Positions 39,729-48,984 of a stretch of DNA of 64,000 nucleotides are shown one piece after another (the first letter of the stretch is position 1; the number at the start of each line of letters is the position of its first letter). Origin of the DNA: Tuberibacillus calidus DSM 17572 (GTDB lineage Bacteria; Bacillota; Bacilli; Bacillales; Sporolactobacillaceae). The translations under genes and the position numbers were made by a program. Below the pieces are notes generated by a model, which did no database searches, was not told where the DNA came from, and worked only from the letters and a program-made list of their open reading frames with translations. The stretch spans positions 33,917 through 97,916 of the forward strand of contig NZ_KE387193.1 of assembly GCF_000430685.1 (NCBI RefSeq), in the 5' to 3' direction.

Positions 39729-40991
39729 TTATCGTTTCAAATCGACTAATTCTTGTAAAATTTGATCTGAAGTCGTGATAACGCGGGCATTCGCTTGAAA
39801 TCCGCGTTGGGCTTCAATCATTCCGGTGAATTCTTCCGATAGATCGACATTGCTCATCTCAAGCGCCCCAGGTTGAATGGTTGATCCCGCATCGATGGCC
39901 GTGCCAATCATTGGCTCACCTGAGTTTGCGGACGCTTTAAAGAGATTGCTGCCGGCTTTCGTCAAGCCACCGGGATTATTGAATTGGCTAAGAACGATTT
40001 GCCCCAACAATTGCACAGAGCCATCGGATAAGACGCCGTAGATTTCGCCGGATGAACCGATGCTAAAGCTGTCCAACGTGGCGACATCGCCGACAATATC
40101 CGCATTCTCAGGCATATTACTCAACAAGGTAAGTGTATCGAAGTCTAAGTTTTGAATATTTACGACCCCATCAGCCCCGAAATTAAATGTATCTGACGTC
40201 GGCGTAATGGATTCGACGGTCCCGTCCGGTTTAAAGTTGATCGTACCTGTATGTGGCGTCCCATCACCGGCAGCGGTAATGGTAAATGTCAAAGACTTGA
40301 CATAATACCCTTTTGACGGATCGGCTGGGTCAATTTGAGAAGATGTTGGCGTATCCAAGACAATTGTTGCGTCATGACCTTTGCCGTTCGCATCAAAAAT
40401 TTTGAAATCTGTGGTAAAATTACCGGCCTTTGCCGTACCTGTTGCAAGGTCAATAAAATCATCGGGTTTTAAATTCCCTGTCAACGTGATGAATTTCGTC
40501 ATCGGTTGATGAATGGCTTGTTCATTGATGGTAAGTTTTTGCAACCGAGTCTTATCTAAAGCCCCGTTGGCGTCTAAACCGTACCCCATTAACCTCAAGC
40601 CATCGGCATTCACGAGGCTGCCGTCCCGGTCAAGATAAAAATTGCCGGCACGGGTAAAATATTGATTAAAACCATCTTGAACGACGAAATACCCATCACC
40701 TGAGATCGCAAGGTCCAAGGAACGGCCTGTCGTCTGCAAGTTGCCTTGCTCCGTAATCGTGTCAATGCTTGCGATCTTAGACCCGAGGCCGACTTGTTGC
40801 GGATTGACACCACCGCGATTAAAGGACGGGGCACTTGCACCGGAGACTTGCTGACTTAAAAGATCTTGAAACGTCACGCGCCCTTTCTTAAAACCATAGG
40901 TGCTGACATTAGAAATGTTATTCCCAATAACATCCAGTTTTGTTTGGAAATTTTTCAAACCGCTGATTGCGGCATACATGGATCGAAGCAT
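39729..40991 (-). CDS. flgE: Flagellar hook protein FlgE, long form
   Basis: FlgE polymerises into the flagellar hook. The 420-residue protein has the N-terminal rod/hook signature MLRSMYAAISGLKNFQTKLD and NNISNVSTYGFKKGRVTF, and the C-terminal EEFTGMIEAQRGFQANARVI with LQELVDLKR. B. subtilis FlgE is 264 residues; here an extra ~155-residue outer domain (about 140-345, rich in Thr, Asp and Gly) resembles the long FlgE of other bacteria. The ATG at 40991 has a GGGGGT SD. It follows the TIGR02530 gene and flgD. Confidence 0.95.
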   Translation of the reverse strand: MLRSMYAAISGLKNFQTKLDVIGNNISNVSTYGFKKGRVTFQDLLSQQVSGASAPSFNRGGVNPQQVGLGSKIASIDTITEQGNLQTTGRSLDLAISGDGYFVVQDGFNQYFTRAGNFYLDRDGSLVNADGLRLMGYGLDANGALDKTRLQKLTINEQAIHQPMTKFITLTGNLKPDDFIDLATGTAKAGNFTTDFKIFDANGKGHDATIVLDTPTSSQIDPADPSKGYYVKSLTFTITAAGDGTPHTGTINFKPDGTVESITPTSDTFNFGADGVVNIQNLDFDTLTLLSNMPENADIVGDVATLDSFSIGSSGEIYGVLSDGSVQLLGQIVLSQFNNPGGLTKAGSNLFKASANSGEPMIGTAIDAGSTIQPGALEMSNVDLSEEFTGMIEAQRGFQANARVITTSDQILQELVDLKR

Positions 40992-41075
40992 TATGATACC
41001 CCCTGTTTTGAGACGATCTTCGGGCACAGCCTCTGTCCTTCAGCATGTGCCAAAGGCTCCCAGATGGTCCAGCCT

Positions 41076-41462
41076 TTAAGAATCTAAAAGGATCGCCCCA
41101 TCAATATTTGAAAAAATTTGTTTTGAAGCTTCATGTCGATGAAGCACCGTAATAACGGTCTCGTTTTGCGGACTGACAACGAGCGCTTCTTTTTTCGTGA
41201 CGACAAGCGATTCTTTAATGCCCATGGATTTCGCTTCACGGACTTTTTGGCAAATTTCTTCCCATTCCTTCGGTGTAAACGTGATCTGTCGCTCGGCCAT
41301 GCGTTGTGCGGCATGCTTGCTTATTTTTAAAGTGGTTTCACGCTGGGTAACCGCTTCGTTAAAAACTTGATGAAATGATTGCGTCGTTGGTTTTGACGGT
41401 TGTGCAGGCGGCGCTTTGATCCTCGGATAGCTGACATATGGGTGAATCGGCCCGACCGCCAT
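41076..41462 (-). CDS. Flagellar operon protein of unknown function (TIGR02530/DUF3766)
   Basis: This 128-residue protein resembles the TIGR02530 flagellar operon family found between flgD and flgE in many Bacillales. Visible features are a Pro-rich N-terminus (about 1-30) and a conserved basic block KISKHAAQRMAERQITFTPKEW. This is followed by an alpha/beta segment ending in FSNIDGAILLDS. It has no membrane segment. The ATG at 41462 lies 3 nt after the flgD stop, with GGAAGGGG upstream. Its role is unknown; its place between the hook cap and hook genes suggests a chaperone or assembly factor (inference). Confidence 0.85.
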   Translation of the reverse strand: MAVGPIHPYVSYPRIKAPPAQPSKPTTQSFHQVFNEAVTQRETTLKISKHAAQRMAERQITFTPKEWEEICQKVREAKSMGIKESLVVTKKEALVVSPQNETVITVLHRHEASKQIFSNIDGAILLDS

Positions 41463-41465
41463 CAC

Positions 41466-41936
41466 TTATGCCCCTTCCGTTCCCGATGTAGCTGGAACGG
41501 GTTGTTGCGTCACTTCAATGCGTATCACCGCTTGTGGGTCAACTTCTTGACCATCCTGAGTGACATATAAAAGCTTGCCATCTTTAAGTGTCACTGCTTG
41601 GACGATGCCAGAAAGGGTTTGTTCATCATTCGTATCATCCGTTTGATCCGTCCAAGTAATCGTTTTGCCAATCACTTCTGCCTGCGAACTGAGCAAATTT
41701 TGCGTTTGACTTTGCACAAATTGGGTGAGCAAATTCGTCATGTTATTGGTTTGCTCCAATGAGGTAAATGTTGCCATTTGTGAAATAAACTCTTTATCTT
41801 GCATAGGTTGTAAAGGGTCTTGCATTTGCAGTTGCGTGATTAAAAGTTTAAGAAAGTCGTCTTTGCCAAGAATCTGTGAACCGGTTTGCCGTTGGGGCGT
41901 CGATGATCCCCATAACAGCGTTGGATCGATATTCAT
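41466..41936 (-). CDS. flgD: Flagellar hook-capping protein FlgD
   Basis: FlgD is the scaffold cap for hook polymerisation. The 156-residue protein has the conserved N-terminal region LGKDDFLKLLITQLQMQDPL and QMATFTSLEQTNNM, then a short beta domain. It is shorter than enterobacterial FlgD but usual for Bacillales. The start at 41936 overlaps the fliK stop (ATGA) and follows AAAGGGGG; the nine-codon longer frame is not supported. Confidence 0.95.
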   Translation of the reverse strand: MNIDPTLLWGSSTPQRQTGSQILGKDDFLKLLITQLQMQDPLQPMQDKEFISQMATFTSLEQTNNMTNLLTQFVQSQTQNLLSSQAEVIGKTITWTDQTDDTNDEQTLSGIVQAVTLKDGKLLYVTQDGQEVDPQAVIRIEVTQQPVPATSGTEGA

Positions 41937-43192
41937 AAGCGGATCCCCCTTTCGGTTAACCAATCATCAAAAGGCTTTGTATCCTCAGAATCCTGATTTT
42001 GCTCCTGGTTTTTATATTCTTGATGATTCCGGCCGGAGCCGGGATGCTCGCCAGGATACCCATTCGACGTATAGGCATTTGATGGCAAGGCATACGCATT
42101 CAAAACATCCACTTTTTGGATTTGAATACCAAGTGTTGCTAATGATTGTTTTAATTGCGAAAGCTGTGATTCGATGAGATCTTTCGTTACTTCATTGTGA
42201 GCCGTTAAAACCGCTGTCAGTCCGCCATCCTTTTCCGTCAAAACCAGATTGATCGTACCAAGATGCTCTGGTTTTAGCTGAATGGATAATTGCAAACCAC
42301 CTTGAGGTAACGGTTTCAGCATGCCTTTTGCCATCAATGCTTTGACGGCATCGATGATTTGTGTATCGATAGCAGGCGGCTTCCCGTTTGTATGAACGGC
42401 CCACTGATGCACTTCATTCATAGGACCGCTAAACCAAAGTGCTTGCTCACTTGGATCATGGCCGAGAAGGCGATAAGTTTCTTTTGCCTCAGTACCGTTT
42501 TGTCCGTTTCTTAGTACATGTAGCGAGCGATCGAAGCTCACATTTATAGCAGCTTTTAGCCTTTGCCCATCTGGGACGTTTGCGGATGAAACCGTTGCTG
42601 TCGGTTTAGCAAGAAAACGGTCTATCATGTTTCGTGTGAACCCATTTGTGACGTCTTCAGCATCCGATGAGATTGGCGTTCCGAAAGCCATCATAAGAGG
42701 CGGGTTATTACCATTTATCGGAAACCAAAAAAAGTTTTCAAGTAGTGCCTTGAATTTTTCCAATAAATTTTCCCAATCCGCCTGCTTTATAGAAGGGTTA
42801 ACTTCTCCAGACTCCTTAATCGCAAATCCCCACTCCGTCAAAGCCTGTTTTAATTCGTATAGACCTTTGCCCGGCATGAGAGCATATGAAGTTGGTGCCT
42901 TAACAGCCTCTTCCGTTATTTTTTGCAGTTTACCCAGCCATTGTTGAAAATCGTTTTTCACGTTCGCCGGAAGATCCGTATTTTTCAATTGATTACCAAA
43001 TGCTTGCACCGCTTGTACAAGATCTTTCATTGCCATAAGAAGGTTTGCTGAACCTTTTTGCTTATCATCAGCACCAACGAGGGTGGCTTTAAACGATGTT
43101 TGCGCATCAAAAGTTCCAAATGTCTTGGACAGCGGTCCGCTACTTGGCAGAAATTGAGGCGGTTTAGGATAGATGGCCATTCCGTTCGTCAT
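41933..43192 (-). CDS. fliK: Flagellar hook-length control protein FliK
   Basis: FliK measures hook length and triggers the FlhB switch. The 419-residue protein has a poorly conserved N-terminal ruler region and the C-terminal Flg_hook domain (LQLSIQLKPEHLGTINLVL, ESQLSQLKQSLATLGIQIQK, about 300-385), followed by an Asn/Gln-rich tail. The ATG at 43192 (MTNGMAIY) has AAAGGAGGTG at a good distance. It lies between ylxF and flgD. Its C-domain resembles that of YlqG in this window. Confidence 0.92.
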   Translation of the reverse strand: MTNGMAIYPKPPQFLPSSGPLSKTFGTFDAQTSFKATLVGADDKQKGSANLLMAMKDLVQAVQAFGNQLKNTDLPANVKNDFQQWLGKLQKITEEAVKAPTSYALMPGKGLYELKQALTEWGFAIKESGEVNPSIKQADWENLLEKFKALLENFFWFPINGNNPPLMMAFGTPISSDAEDVTNGFTRNMIDRFLAKPTATVSSANVPDGQRLKAAINVSFDRSLHVLRNGQNGTEAKETYRLLGHDPSEQALWFSGPMNEVHQWAVHTNGKPPAIDTQIIDAVKALMAKGMLKPLPQGGLQLSIQLKPEHLGTINLVLTEKDGGLTAVLTAHNEVTKDLIESQLSQLKQSLATLGIQIQKVDVLNAYALPSNAYTSNGYPGEHPGSGRNHQEYKNQEQNQDSEDTKPFDDWLTERGIRL

Positions 43193-43219
43193 GTTTTCAC
43201 CTCCTTTCACGGCGCATGT

Positions 43220-43810
43220 TTAATTGCCTGAAGCTCCACCGTTAGCTGATCCCGCTTTCTGAGTCGACCCGTTTAAGAGAGGCGTCACTTTTGCTGCTTG
43301 ATCAGCGGGCATTTGCTCCAATATCTTTGCTTTCGTTAAATTGTTCATCATGTTTAGATATTTGGCCGCCTCACTCGTTTTCATTGCAGATAGAATGGCT
43401 GCCGCCTTTGCCGGATCCATTGATTGATAGACTTGGGCGATCGTTTCGGATTTTGCTTGCGTTTCCTGATTTGGCGTTTGCTCAGTTAATGCGGCGTTGT
43501 CCTTTGTCTCTAAATCCTTAATTTGGCCGTTAAGACTTGCAATTTGCTGATTTTTCGCCTCTAAGTCCTTTTGTAATTGCTGAACTTGGCTTTTCAGTGC
43601 AGCGATGGTAGACGCAGCTGCTGAAGATGCCTCTTTTTTCTCTGCGGTATGAGAAAGTAAAGGAAGATGCTTCATAAGCTGGTGAGCTTCCTCTTTGACA
43701 TCAAAGCCAGCAATTTTTAAAAATAAAATGGCAAAAGTGAGAATAAAAAGGATGGGTATCATGACGACCAAGACGCCTTTAATGATCTTTAATCCAATGG
43801 AATCGGTCAT
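43220..43810 (-). CDS. ylxF: YlxF, membrane-anchored coiled-coil flagellar operon protein
   Basis: YlxF belongs to the MotE-like/MgtE-N family encoded between fliJ and fliK. The 196-residue protein has one N-terminal membrane segment (about 8-32) and a long coiled coil (SQVQQLQKDLEAKNQQIASL). A C-terminal MgtE-N-like helical domain follows (VYQSMDPAKAAAILSAMKTS, LEQMPADQAAKV). In B. subtilis its role is poorly defined; the architecture suggests a stator- or export-associated scaffold. It is 12 nt after fliJ. Confidence 0.88.
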   Translation of the reverse strand: MTDSIGLKIIKGVLVVMIPILFILTFAILFLKIAGFDVKEEAHQLMKHLPLLSHTAEKKEASSAAASTIAALKSQVQQLQKDLEAKNQQIASLNGQIKDLETKDNAALTEQTPNQETQAKSETIAQVYQSMDPAKAAAILSAMKTSEAAKYLNMMNNLTKAKILEQMPADQAAKVTPLLNGSTQKAGSANGGASGN

Positions 43811-43822
43811 CTATCTATCCCC

Positions 43823-44260
43823 TTACTGTTTAAGAACGGCACGCTGAGCCGCTTCATCCATTTGCTTTGCTTCACTGCGTTTCCGTTCTTCTTCATAATG
43901 AGCGAAATGTACATCCTTCAACTTTTCATATTTCTTAATTTCGATCGCCTTATCGGTTAACTCCGCCTTTAAGCGTTCAAGGCGGGTGCGGAGCGCTTCG
44001 TATTGACATTGTTCCGCATGGATTTTGTGACCAATGTTTTCAAGCGCGTGAATATGTTCGCGCACACCCATGATGGACATTTTCTTTTTCTTTTCGCCTT
44101 CAAACCGCTTGATCAGCATTTCTTTTCGTTTCATTAAGTCGACGAGTTTTTTGCCTTGTTCTTCGAGCAAACGAAAGAGGTCTTGATAAATTTGTTCCAA
44201 TTGTCTTTTCTCGCTTTCGTTCACCTTTAAAAGTCTTTCAAATCGATATTGAAACGCCAT
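43823..44260 (-). CDS. fliJ: Flagellar export chaperone FliJ
   Basis: FliJ is the coiled-coil stalk of the flagellar export ATPase. The 145-residue product is almost wholly alpha-helical and charged, starting MAFQYRFERLLKVNESEKRQ, the family pattern. The ATG at 44260 follows AGAGGGG; a 20-codon longer open frame lies within fliI and has no SD. It starts next to the fliI stop and precedes ylxF. Confidence 0.93.
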   Translation of the reverse strand: MAFQYRFERLLKVNESEKRQLEQIYQDLFRLLEEQGKKLVDLMKRKEMLIKRFEGEKKKKMSIMGVREHIHALENIGHKIHAEQCQYEALRTRLERLKAELTDKAIEIKKYEKLKDVHFAHYEEERKRSEAKQMDEAAQRAVLKQ

Positions 44261-44261
44261 T

Positions 44262-45575
44262 TTATTCCCCTCTTCCGAATTCCGAGAGTAATTGCTGAAC
44301 AGCTGCATCACGGGTGACATTTTCTGTGACGTCTTGTTTTAAAAAGCGTATGATGGATGGATAAAAGCGAATCGCTTCATCAATCTCCGCAGAACTTCCG
44401 GCTTTGTAGGCGCCGATTTGAATCAAGTCGCTCGCCTCCTCATACTGAGCGAGCAAGTTTCTGAAACGGTTGGCCGCTTCCCGTTCTTCTTTCGATACAA
44501 TTGATGTCATGACGCGACTGATGCTTTTTAAAATATTGACAGCGGGATATTGGCCTTTTTCTGCTAACCGCCTGTCTAAAACGATGTGGCCGTCCAAGAT
44601 TCCTCTAGCCGCATCGCTAATCGGTTCATCGAGATCATCGCCATCAACCAAAACGGTATAGAAAGCGGTGACAGAACCGTCACGGCTCGTTCCGGCTCGC
44701 TCCAGAAGCTGTGGCAACAAGGCGAAAACAGAGGGGGTATAGCCTTTTGTCGTTGGCGGTTCGCCAATGGCTAGTCCAATTTCTCTCTGCGCCATGGCCA
44801 CCCTTGTCAAAGAATCCATCATCAAAAGGACATCTTGACCTTGCGCGCGAAAATATTCGGCAATCGCTGTTGCTGTTAGAGCTCCTTTAATTCGCATGAG
44901 AGCTGGCTGATCAGAGGTTGCCACAACCAAAACGGAACGCCTCAACCCTTCCTCGCCAAGATCATTTTCAATAAACTCTAATACTTCCCGCCCCCGTTCG
45001 CCGATTAATGCAATCACGTTTAAATCTGCTGATGTATTCCTGGCAATCATCCCCAAGGTCGTGCTTTTGCCAACCCCGCTCCCTGCAAAAATGCCCATGC
45101 GTTGCCCTTTGCCAACCGTCAAAAGCGCATCAATCGAGCGTATGCCGACAGTCAAAGGGGAGTGAATCCTCGGGCGGTCCAATGGGTTTGGCGGCGGTTG
45201 GTGGGTTGAATATTCGCACAAATCTGCCGGTAGCTCGCCTCCATCCATCGGCATGCCGAGACCATTCAAGACACGGCCTTTTAAAGCGTCACCAACTTTG
45301 ATAGCAAGCGGTCTTCCCGTTGACTCTACTAAACACCCTGGTGCAATCCGGTGGATATTTGTATAGGGCATCAGCAGCACATGTTCATCGTTAAAACCAA
45401 CGACTTCAGCGTACACTGGAGGATGATCGCGGCCGATGAGAATTTTGCAAAGATCCCCGATGGACGCCTTTGGGCCTTTCGATTCAATCATCAAACCAAC
45501 CACTCGGGAAACGCGCCCCAATCGGTAATACGGATCGATGTCAGTCACCCGAGAAATAAGGGCGTCAATTCCCAT
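44262..45575 (-). CDS. fliI: Flagellum-specific ATPase FliI
   Basis: FliI is the hexameric ATPase that energises flagellar protein export. The 437-residue protein is F1-beta-like, with Walker A (GIFAGSGVGKSTTLG), LIGERGREVLEF and the Walker B region LLMMDSLTRVAMAQREIGLA. The substrate-binding C-terminus is also present. It overlaps fliH by 11 nt and abuts fliJ. Confidence 0.98.
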   Translation of the reverse strand: MGIDALISRVTDIDPYYRLGRVSRVVGLMIESKGPKASIGDLCKILIGRDHPPVYAEVVGFNDEHVLLMPYTNIHRIAPGCLVESTGRPLAIKVGDALKGRVLNGLGMPMDGGELPADLCEYSTHQPPPNPLDRPRIHSPLTVGIRSIDALLTVGKGQRMGIFAGSGVGKSTTLGMIARNTSADLNVIALIGERGREVLEFIENDLGEEGLRRSVLVVATSDQPALMRIKGALTATAIAEYFRAQGQDVLLMMDSLTRVAMAQREIGLAIGEPPTTKGYTPSVFALLPQLLERAGTSRDGSVTAFYTVLVDGDDLDEPISDAARGILDGHIVLDRRLAEKGQYPAVNILKSISRVMTSIVSKEEREAANRFRNLLAQYEEASDLIQIGAYKAGSSAEIDEAIRFYPSIIRFLKQDVTENVTRDAAVQQLLSEFGRGE

Positions 45576-46317
45576 TCAAATCCGCCTCCAGAAATTCTTT
45601 GAGCTTTTGCTTAATAATGGAAAGCTGTCGATCGACGGAAGCATCCACGCGTCCGTAGGGCGTTTCGATATAACAATCATTCTCCCCTAGTGATTCATCG
45701 GGGAAAATTTGGATTCGGGCATCATGAGAAGCCGCTTGCAACGTCTCACTAAAAGCCAAGGTTGCTTCGTAACGAACGGGTGAAACGTGAACTTGGACCA
45801 CCGTCTGATCCTTAACGTCCCGTATGGCACGTTTGACTAAATCGATCCAAGCTTCCGGGTCACTTGCCAATACCTGCGTAACAATCCGGCCGCTAATCGC
45901 GATGGCTAAATCGAGGAGCACTCTTTCCGATTCATCCAGATGTTTTTTGTAATCTTCCTCTGCGAGCTGTATCAATCTTTTCGCTTCTTCAAGGCGGTGG
46001 ACCCATTCGGCTTCCGCCTTCTCTATACCTTGACGAAACCCCTCTTCATAACCTTCTTGACGCGCCTTTTCTCTTTCACTCTCTTTTTGCGATTGCCAAG
46101 CTTCTTGATCTCTTTGGAGTTGTTCTAACACTCGCACGCGTTCGCGTTCCGCCTCGCTATGGATGGCTTCTGCTTTTCTCACCGCTTGTTGGATGATGTC
46201 ATGTGCCGTGTTTTCGGGTGGGTGTTCTGCTATGATCCGTTTTGGTTGAGGTGACGTCACTTGAATGGGACGCACCTCACCGTATGAAACGGATTTGTAT
46301 ATATTAGACAATGACAT
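45565..46317 (-). CDS. fliH: Flagellar assembly protein FliH
   Basis: FliH dimerises as the peripheral stalk of the FliI ATPase. The 250-residue product has a variable N-terminus and a long charged coiled coil containing the GxxxG-like EEGFRQGIEKAEAEW segment. Its C-terminal V-ATPase-E-like domain contains LDLAIAISGRIVTQVLASDP. The start (46317, MSLSNIYKS) overlaps fliG by 14 nt, and two neighbouring ATGs make it uncertain by a codon or two. Confidence 0.94.
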   Translation of the reverse strand: MSLSNIYKSVSYGEVRPIQVTSPQPKRIIAEHPPENTAHDIIQQAVRKAEAIHSEAERERVRVLEQLQRDQEAWQSQKESEREKARQEGYEEGFRQGIEKAEAEWVHRLEEAKRLIQLAEEDYKKHLDESERVLLDLAIAISGRIVTQVLASDPEAWIDLVKRAIRDVKDQTVVQVHVSPVRYEATLAFSETLQAASHDARIQIFPDESLGENDCYIETPYGRVDASVDRQLSIIKQKLKEFLEADLNGN

Positions 46318-47314
46318 CATCACCGCCTCCGCGGGCGATCACAATCTCACCCGTATCTTCTAACCGCCGGATAACAGTGACAATCCTTGTTTGGGCTTCT
46401 TCCACATCGCGGAGACGAACAGGACCGAGATATTCCAGTTCTTCTTTAAATGTTTCAACGCGCCGTGCGGACATGTTTTGAAAGATCACATTCTTCACTT
46501 CTTCGCTAGCCGTTTTAAGGGCGAGCAGTAAATCATCATTTGACACATCGCGAATGATGCGCTGAATGGCCCGGTTATCAAGACCAACAATATCCTCAAA
46601 GACGAACATGCGCTTCTTGATTTCTTCTGCAAGGTCCGGATCTTGAATACTTAAAGCGTCGAGTATCGTTCGTTCCGTCGTTCGGTCCACCCCATTCAAG
46701 ACGTCGACGACAGCTTCAATGCCGCCCGCTTTCGTGAAGTCTTGGGAAACCGTAGATGAAAACTTTTTCTCGAGCACCATTTCCACTTCATTGATGATTT
46801 CCGGTGAGGTGCGATCCATCAAAGCGATGCGCCGCGCCACTTCCGCTTGCAATTCCGGCGCTAATGAGGATAATATCTGACCGGACTGCGCGGGATTAAG
46901 ATAAGATAATACCAATGCGATCGTTTGCGGATGTTCGTGCTGTAAAAAATTCAAAATTTGTTGTGGGTCCGCTTTTCTCATAAAATCGAACGGTTTCACC
47001 TGTAATGCCGACGTCAGACGATTGATAATATCTGTGGCTGCGGTTTTGCCAAGCGCCTTTTCCAATATTTGTTTCGCATAACCGATGCCGCCTTGGCTGA
47101 TATACTTCTGGGCAAGAGCAATTTGGTGAAATTGTTCGATTACTTCATCGATTTCATCCTGGTTGACACGGCGGACATTGGCGATCTCAAGTGTCAGTTG
47201 TTCGATTTCTTGTTCGCTTAAATGTTTAAGTACTTGGGCGGAAACCTCCGCACCTAGGGAGATCAGGAGGATGGCCGCTTTTTCTTTGCCCGTTAATCCT
47301 TTTTTAATCGCCAA
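46304..47314 (-). CDS. fliG: Flagellar motor switch protein FliG
   Basis: FliG is the rotor protein that interacts with the stator. The 336-residue protein has N, middle and C domains, with LTGKEKAAILLISLGAE, EHPQTIALVLSYLNPAQSG, and the torque helix region NVIFQNMSARRVETFKEELE. I choose a TTG start at 47314 (MAIKKGLTG) because GGAGG lies 7 nt upstream and it fits the family N-terminus. The longer frame would begin with a TTG lacking an SD. It lies between fliF and fliH. Confidence 0.95.
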   Translation of the reverse strand: MAIKKGLTGKEKAAILLISLGAEVSAQVLKHLSEQEIEQLTLEIANVRRVNQDEIDEVIEQFHQIALAQKYISQGGIGYAKQILEKALGKTAATDIINRLTSALQVKPFDFMRKADPQQILNFLQHEHPQTIALVLSYLNPAQSGQILSSLAPELQAEVARRIALMDRTSPEIINEVEMVLEKKFSSTVSQDFTKAGGIEAVVDVLNGVDRTTERTILDALSIQDPDLAEEIKKRMFVFEDIVGLDNRAIQRIIRDVSNDDLLLALKTASEEVKNVIFQNMSARRVETFKEELEYLGPVRLRDVEEAQTRIVTVIRRLEDTGEIVIARGGGDDVIV

Positions 47315-47373
47315 GACAAAGCCTCCAATCAATCAATAAGAAAAATAGATAAATAGAGTGACAGCAAAGTATG

Positions 47374-48963
47374 TCAACTTTCTGAAATCCACGTTCGCAG
47401 CAGTTTGGCAAACTCCTCGGGATGTTTTCGTGCCAAATCCTCCAACTGCTGCTTCTTCTCATCTTCAGGTTTGATTTCAGTACTTGCAGCGATGAGATCT
47501 TTTGTCTCCTGCACATCAAATGGGATGACAGTACCAGGTGCCTCATCCTCACGCGCTTTTCTTCTTTTAAGAAATAGCCATATGATGAATCCTACCAATA
47601 CGACAGCCATAGCGATACCTGCAATTTTCACCCAGAGCGGTAGTCCTGTTTTAACAGGTTGCTCTTCGGGAGCTTTACCGTTGAATTTCTCTACGGTCAC
47701 TACGGTTTTCGCGTCGATTTGATCTTGGGTTAGTCCGTTTTCGCCATTTTCGCTAAGTGTCGTTTGCACAATGGCGTTTAGAATCTGTTTGATGTCTTGG
47801 ACGCGCTGAGCCGGTAGCGATGCTGGATCATTCGGGTTCGGCGGCTCGACCATAACTTGAATGCCCATATCCTTAATCTTGTAGGGGCTATCTTCAATGT
47901 CGTTATGGATTTTATTGAAAACATTGTTCACGCGGTCTTCGACATGTGAATAATCACCGTTGCCGTTCGTTGAAGATGGGTAGTTCGGCACTTGGTTATC
48001 ACCAGTGCCAACGACACCTTGTGCACCTTGACCTTTGTACGTTTCCGTAATATGTTCTGTTGAAACTTGCAAACCTTGCATCGTATTGGGGTCAACAGGT
48101 TCAACAAGGTCCTCCGAAGTCTTCTTTTTCGTAAAATCAATGTCAGTCGTGACGTTGACCATTACTTTGTCGCTACCCATCATCATCCCAAGCATTTGCT
48201 GCACGCGATTCCGAATCCCTTTTTCAATATCATTTTTTACTTGCTGTTGTTGCTGATAGACCGACAAAGTTGAATCGGCATTATTTGAAGAGTTCTTATC
48301 ATAATAGTTAAAATACTGGTCCATGATGACGATATTATCTTCAGGTAGATTCGGAACGCTTTTCGAAACAAGGTGGAATAATCCTTCCACTTGGTCTTGT
48401 TTCAACGTATAGCCGGGTTTCAACTTCAAAACGATGGATGCCGAAGCTTGGTCAGGCTTATCGGTTACCCAGACGCTTTTTTCAGGCATGTTGATCATGA
48501 CTTTGGCGGATTGTACGCCAGAAATCCCCGAAATTAAATTGGATAATTCCGTTTGCACAGCCGCTCGTTCCAAGACGTCAAATTGTTTATCGGTCATTCC
48601 AAAGTTCGCATTTTTTCCAAAGAAGGAATAATCAATTTGACCAGTTTTCGGAAGACCTTCAGCGGCTAAATCTACTTTTAAATTATTGACTTGATCGTCA
48701 GGAACGCTGATCGTTGTCCCATCCGAACTAATTTTATAAGGGATGCCCTTACTATCCAGAACGTCCTTAATTTGGCCGGTTTCTTCGGGTGACAGATCAC
48801 TGTATAACGGCACGTAATGTTTATAGTTGGATAATGCCACGGCGACCGCGATGACCGCAATGACAAGAACCACTCCAGCCAAAAGCCAGATTTTTTGTTT
48901 CTTTGTGACCTTTTCCCACCGGAGCTTCATACTCCTTAGGAGGGTTGTCATTCTCTCTCTCAT
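47374..48963 (-). CDS. fliF: Flagellar MS-ring protein FliF
   Basis: FliF forms the MS-ring base of the flagellum. The 529-residue protein has a first membrane segment (about 24-45), ring-building motifs (YVPLYSDLSPEETGQIKDVL, VQTELSNLISGISGVQSAKV), a low-complexity loop, and a second membrane segment (about 445-465). The short cytoplasmic C-terminus that binds FliG ends HPEEFAKLLRTWISES. The ATG is supported by GGAGG at 8 nt. It follows fliE. Confidence 0.97.
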   Translation of the reverse strand: MRERMTTLLRSMKLRWEKVTKKQKIWLLAGVVLVIAVIAVAVALSNYKHYVPLYSDLSPEETGQIKDVLDSKGIPYKISSDGTTISVPDDQVNNLKVDLAAEGLPKTGQIDYSFFGKNANFGMTDKQFDVLERAAVQTELSNLISGISGVQSAKVMINMPEKSVWVTDKPDQASASIVLKLKPGYTLKQDQVEGLFHLVSKSVPNLPEDNIVIMDQYFNYYDKNSSNNADSTLSVYQQQQQVKNDIEKGIRNRVQQMLGMMMGSDKVMVNVTTDIDFTKKKTSEDLVEPVDPNTMQGLQVSTEHITETYKGQGAQGVVGTGDNQVPNYPSSTNGNGDYSHVEDRVNNVFNKIHNDIEDSPYKIKDMGIQVMVEPPNPNDPASLPAQRVQDIKQILNAIVQTTLSENGENGLTQDQIDAKTVVTVEKFNGKAPEEQPVKTGLPLWVKIAGIAMAVVLVGFIIWLFLKRRKAREDEAPGTVIPFDVQETKDLIAASTEIKPEDEKKQQLEDLARKHPEEFAKLLRTWISES

Positions 48964-48984
48964 AACGGTTCCTCCAAATGTGGC

